Shown one piece after another: positions 63,758 through 64,000 of a DNA stretch of 64,000 bases. The notes beneath the pieces are model-generated. The model did no database searches. It saw only the letters and a program-made list of their open reading frames with translations, and had not been told where the DNA came from. This stretch comes from Laetiporus sulphureus 93-53. Taxonomy: Eukaryota; Basidiomycota; Agaricomycetes; Polyporales; Laetiporaceae. A program made the position numbers and the translations under genes. The stretch is from the NCBI RefSeq assembly GCF_001632365.1, contig NW_024468545.1, positions 277,902 to 341,901 of the forward strand, read 5' to 3'. The stretch's first letter is position 1, and the number at the start of each line of letters is the position of its first letter.

Positions 63758-64000
63758 ATGTGGCCGTTTACGCCAAACAATCCGTTCCAGCGTCCGCTGC
63801 ATACATTGAGGGCACAGTATGACTACATCGTCATTGGCGGTATGGAGATCAAGTCTGGTGTGCGTAGTCTGAATATACTAATGGATGTCCACATCTAGGG
63901 GGAACCGGTGGATGTGTTGTGGCGCGTCGGCTAGCCGAAGACAAAAAGAGCACTGTCCTGCTGATCGAGAGAGGCGATGCCGCGGACTCGTGAGTACTCT
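63758..64000 (+). CDS. GMC oxidoreductase, N-terminal part (cut by window end)
   Basis: Exon 1 (63758-63839) starts MWPFTPNNPFQRPLHTLRAQ and reaches YDYIVIGGG, completed across intron 63840-63898. Exon 2 (63899-63989) continues GTGGCVVARRLAEDKKSTVL, then LIERGDAADS, and a donor GTGAGT starts at 63990. YDYIVIGGGTGG is the FAD-binding fingerprint of glucose-methanol-choline oxidoreductases (aryl-alcohol oxidase, glucose oxidase and relatives). No stop interrupts it, so the gene is probably intact beyond the window. Its substrate cannot be told from this part. Confidence 0.9.

Noticed and set aside
1..64000. CRISPR arrays, bacterial operons or phage genes
   Set aside because: No spaced direct repeats of that kind; spliceosomal introns throughout show eukaryotic nuclear DNA.

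Overview
This is nuclear DNA of a filamentous basidiomycete, most likely an Agaricomycete. The genes are split by many short GT-AG introns of about 50-60 nt and encode a sedolisin (S53), a CFEM surface protein, GMC oxidoreductases and basidiomycete-type housekeeping enzymes. Two 118-nt 5S rRNA genes sit outside any rDNA unit. There is a 600-N assembly gap at 20403-21002.

Layout. 0-3 kb: a family X DNA polymerase (minus, 3' end outside the window). 3.9-6 kb: a secreted S53 peptidase. 6.6-7.1 kb: a YCII-like protein. 7.4-8 kb: an inverted pair of 5S rRNA genes. 8.6-17.4 kb: three minus-strand genes of a multi-RRM, probably mitochondrial protein family, interrupted by the NAD biosynthesis gene NMNAT. 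17.4-21 kb: a gene-poor stretch with hairpins, a 39-base poly-G run, a broken copy of a bZIP gene, a spliced fragment of an unknown gene, and the gap. 21.2-26.1 kb: an intact-looking retroelement coding for Gag, reverse transcriptase/RNase H and tyrosine recombinase (minus), whose 5' end abuts the ISA2 iron-sulfur assembly gene. 29.6-31.4 kb: the intact bZIP gene. 32.4-37.7 kb: three more multi-RRM genes, one with an apparent frameshift. 39.7-54.8 kb: three members of a second orphan family, mixed with a casein-kinase-1-like kinase, a small orphan gene behind a tandemly repeated promoter region, and N-acetylglucosamine-6-phosphate deacetylase. 56-64 kb: an NFKBIL1-like protein, a PGC1-like glycerophosphodiesterase, a GMC pseudogene, a CFEM protein and the start of an intact GMC oxidoreductase.

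The strongest candidate for something undescribed is the six-gene multi-RRM family. All members look mitochondrially targeted. All six share a phase-1 intron directly after a W-[LIM] strand of the first RRM-like unit, followed by symmetric exons of nearly constant length: 258 nt in five of six, a penultimate exon near 252 nt, and a last exon of 227 nt in four of six. Second is the orphan family marked by KVSVRI[RS] and VAxGSIQPV. Third is the Gag/RT-RH/YR retroelement, whose RT catalytic region is only readable after removal of a 349-nt intron. All functional calls come from motif recognition by eye; no database search was possible.
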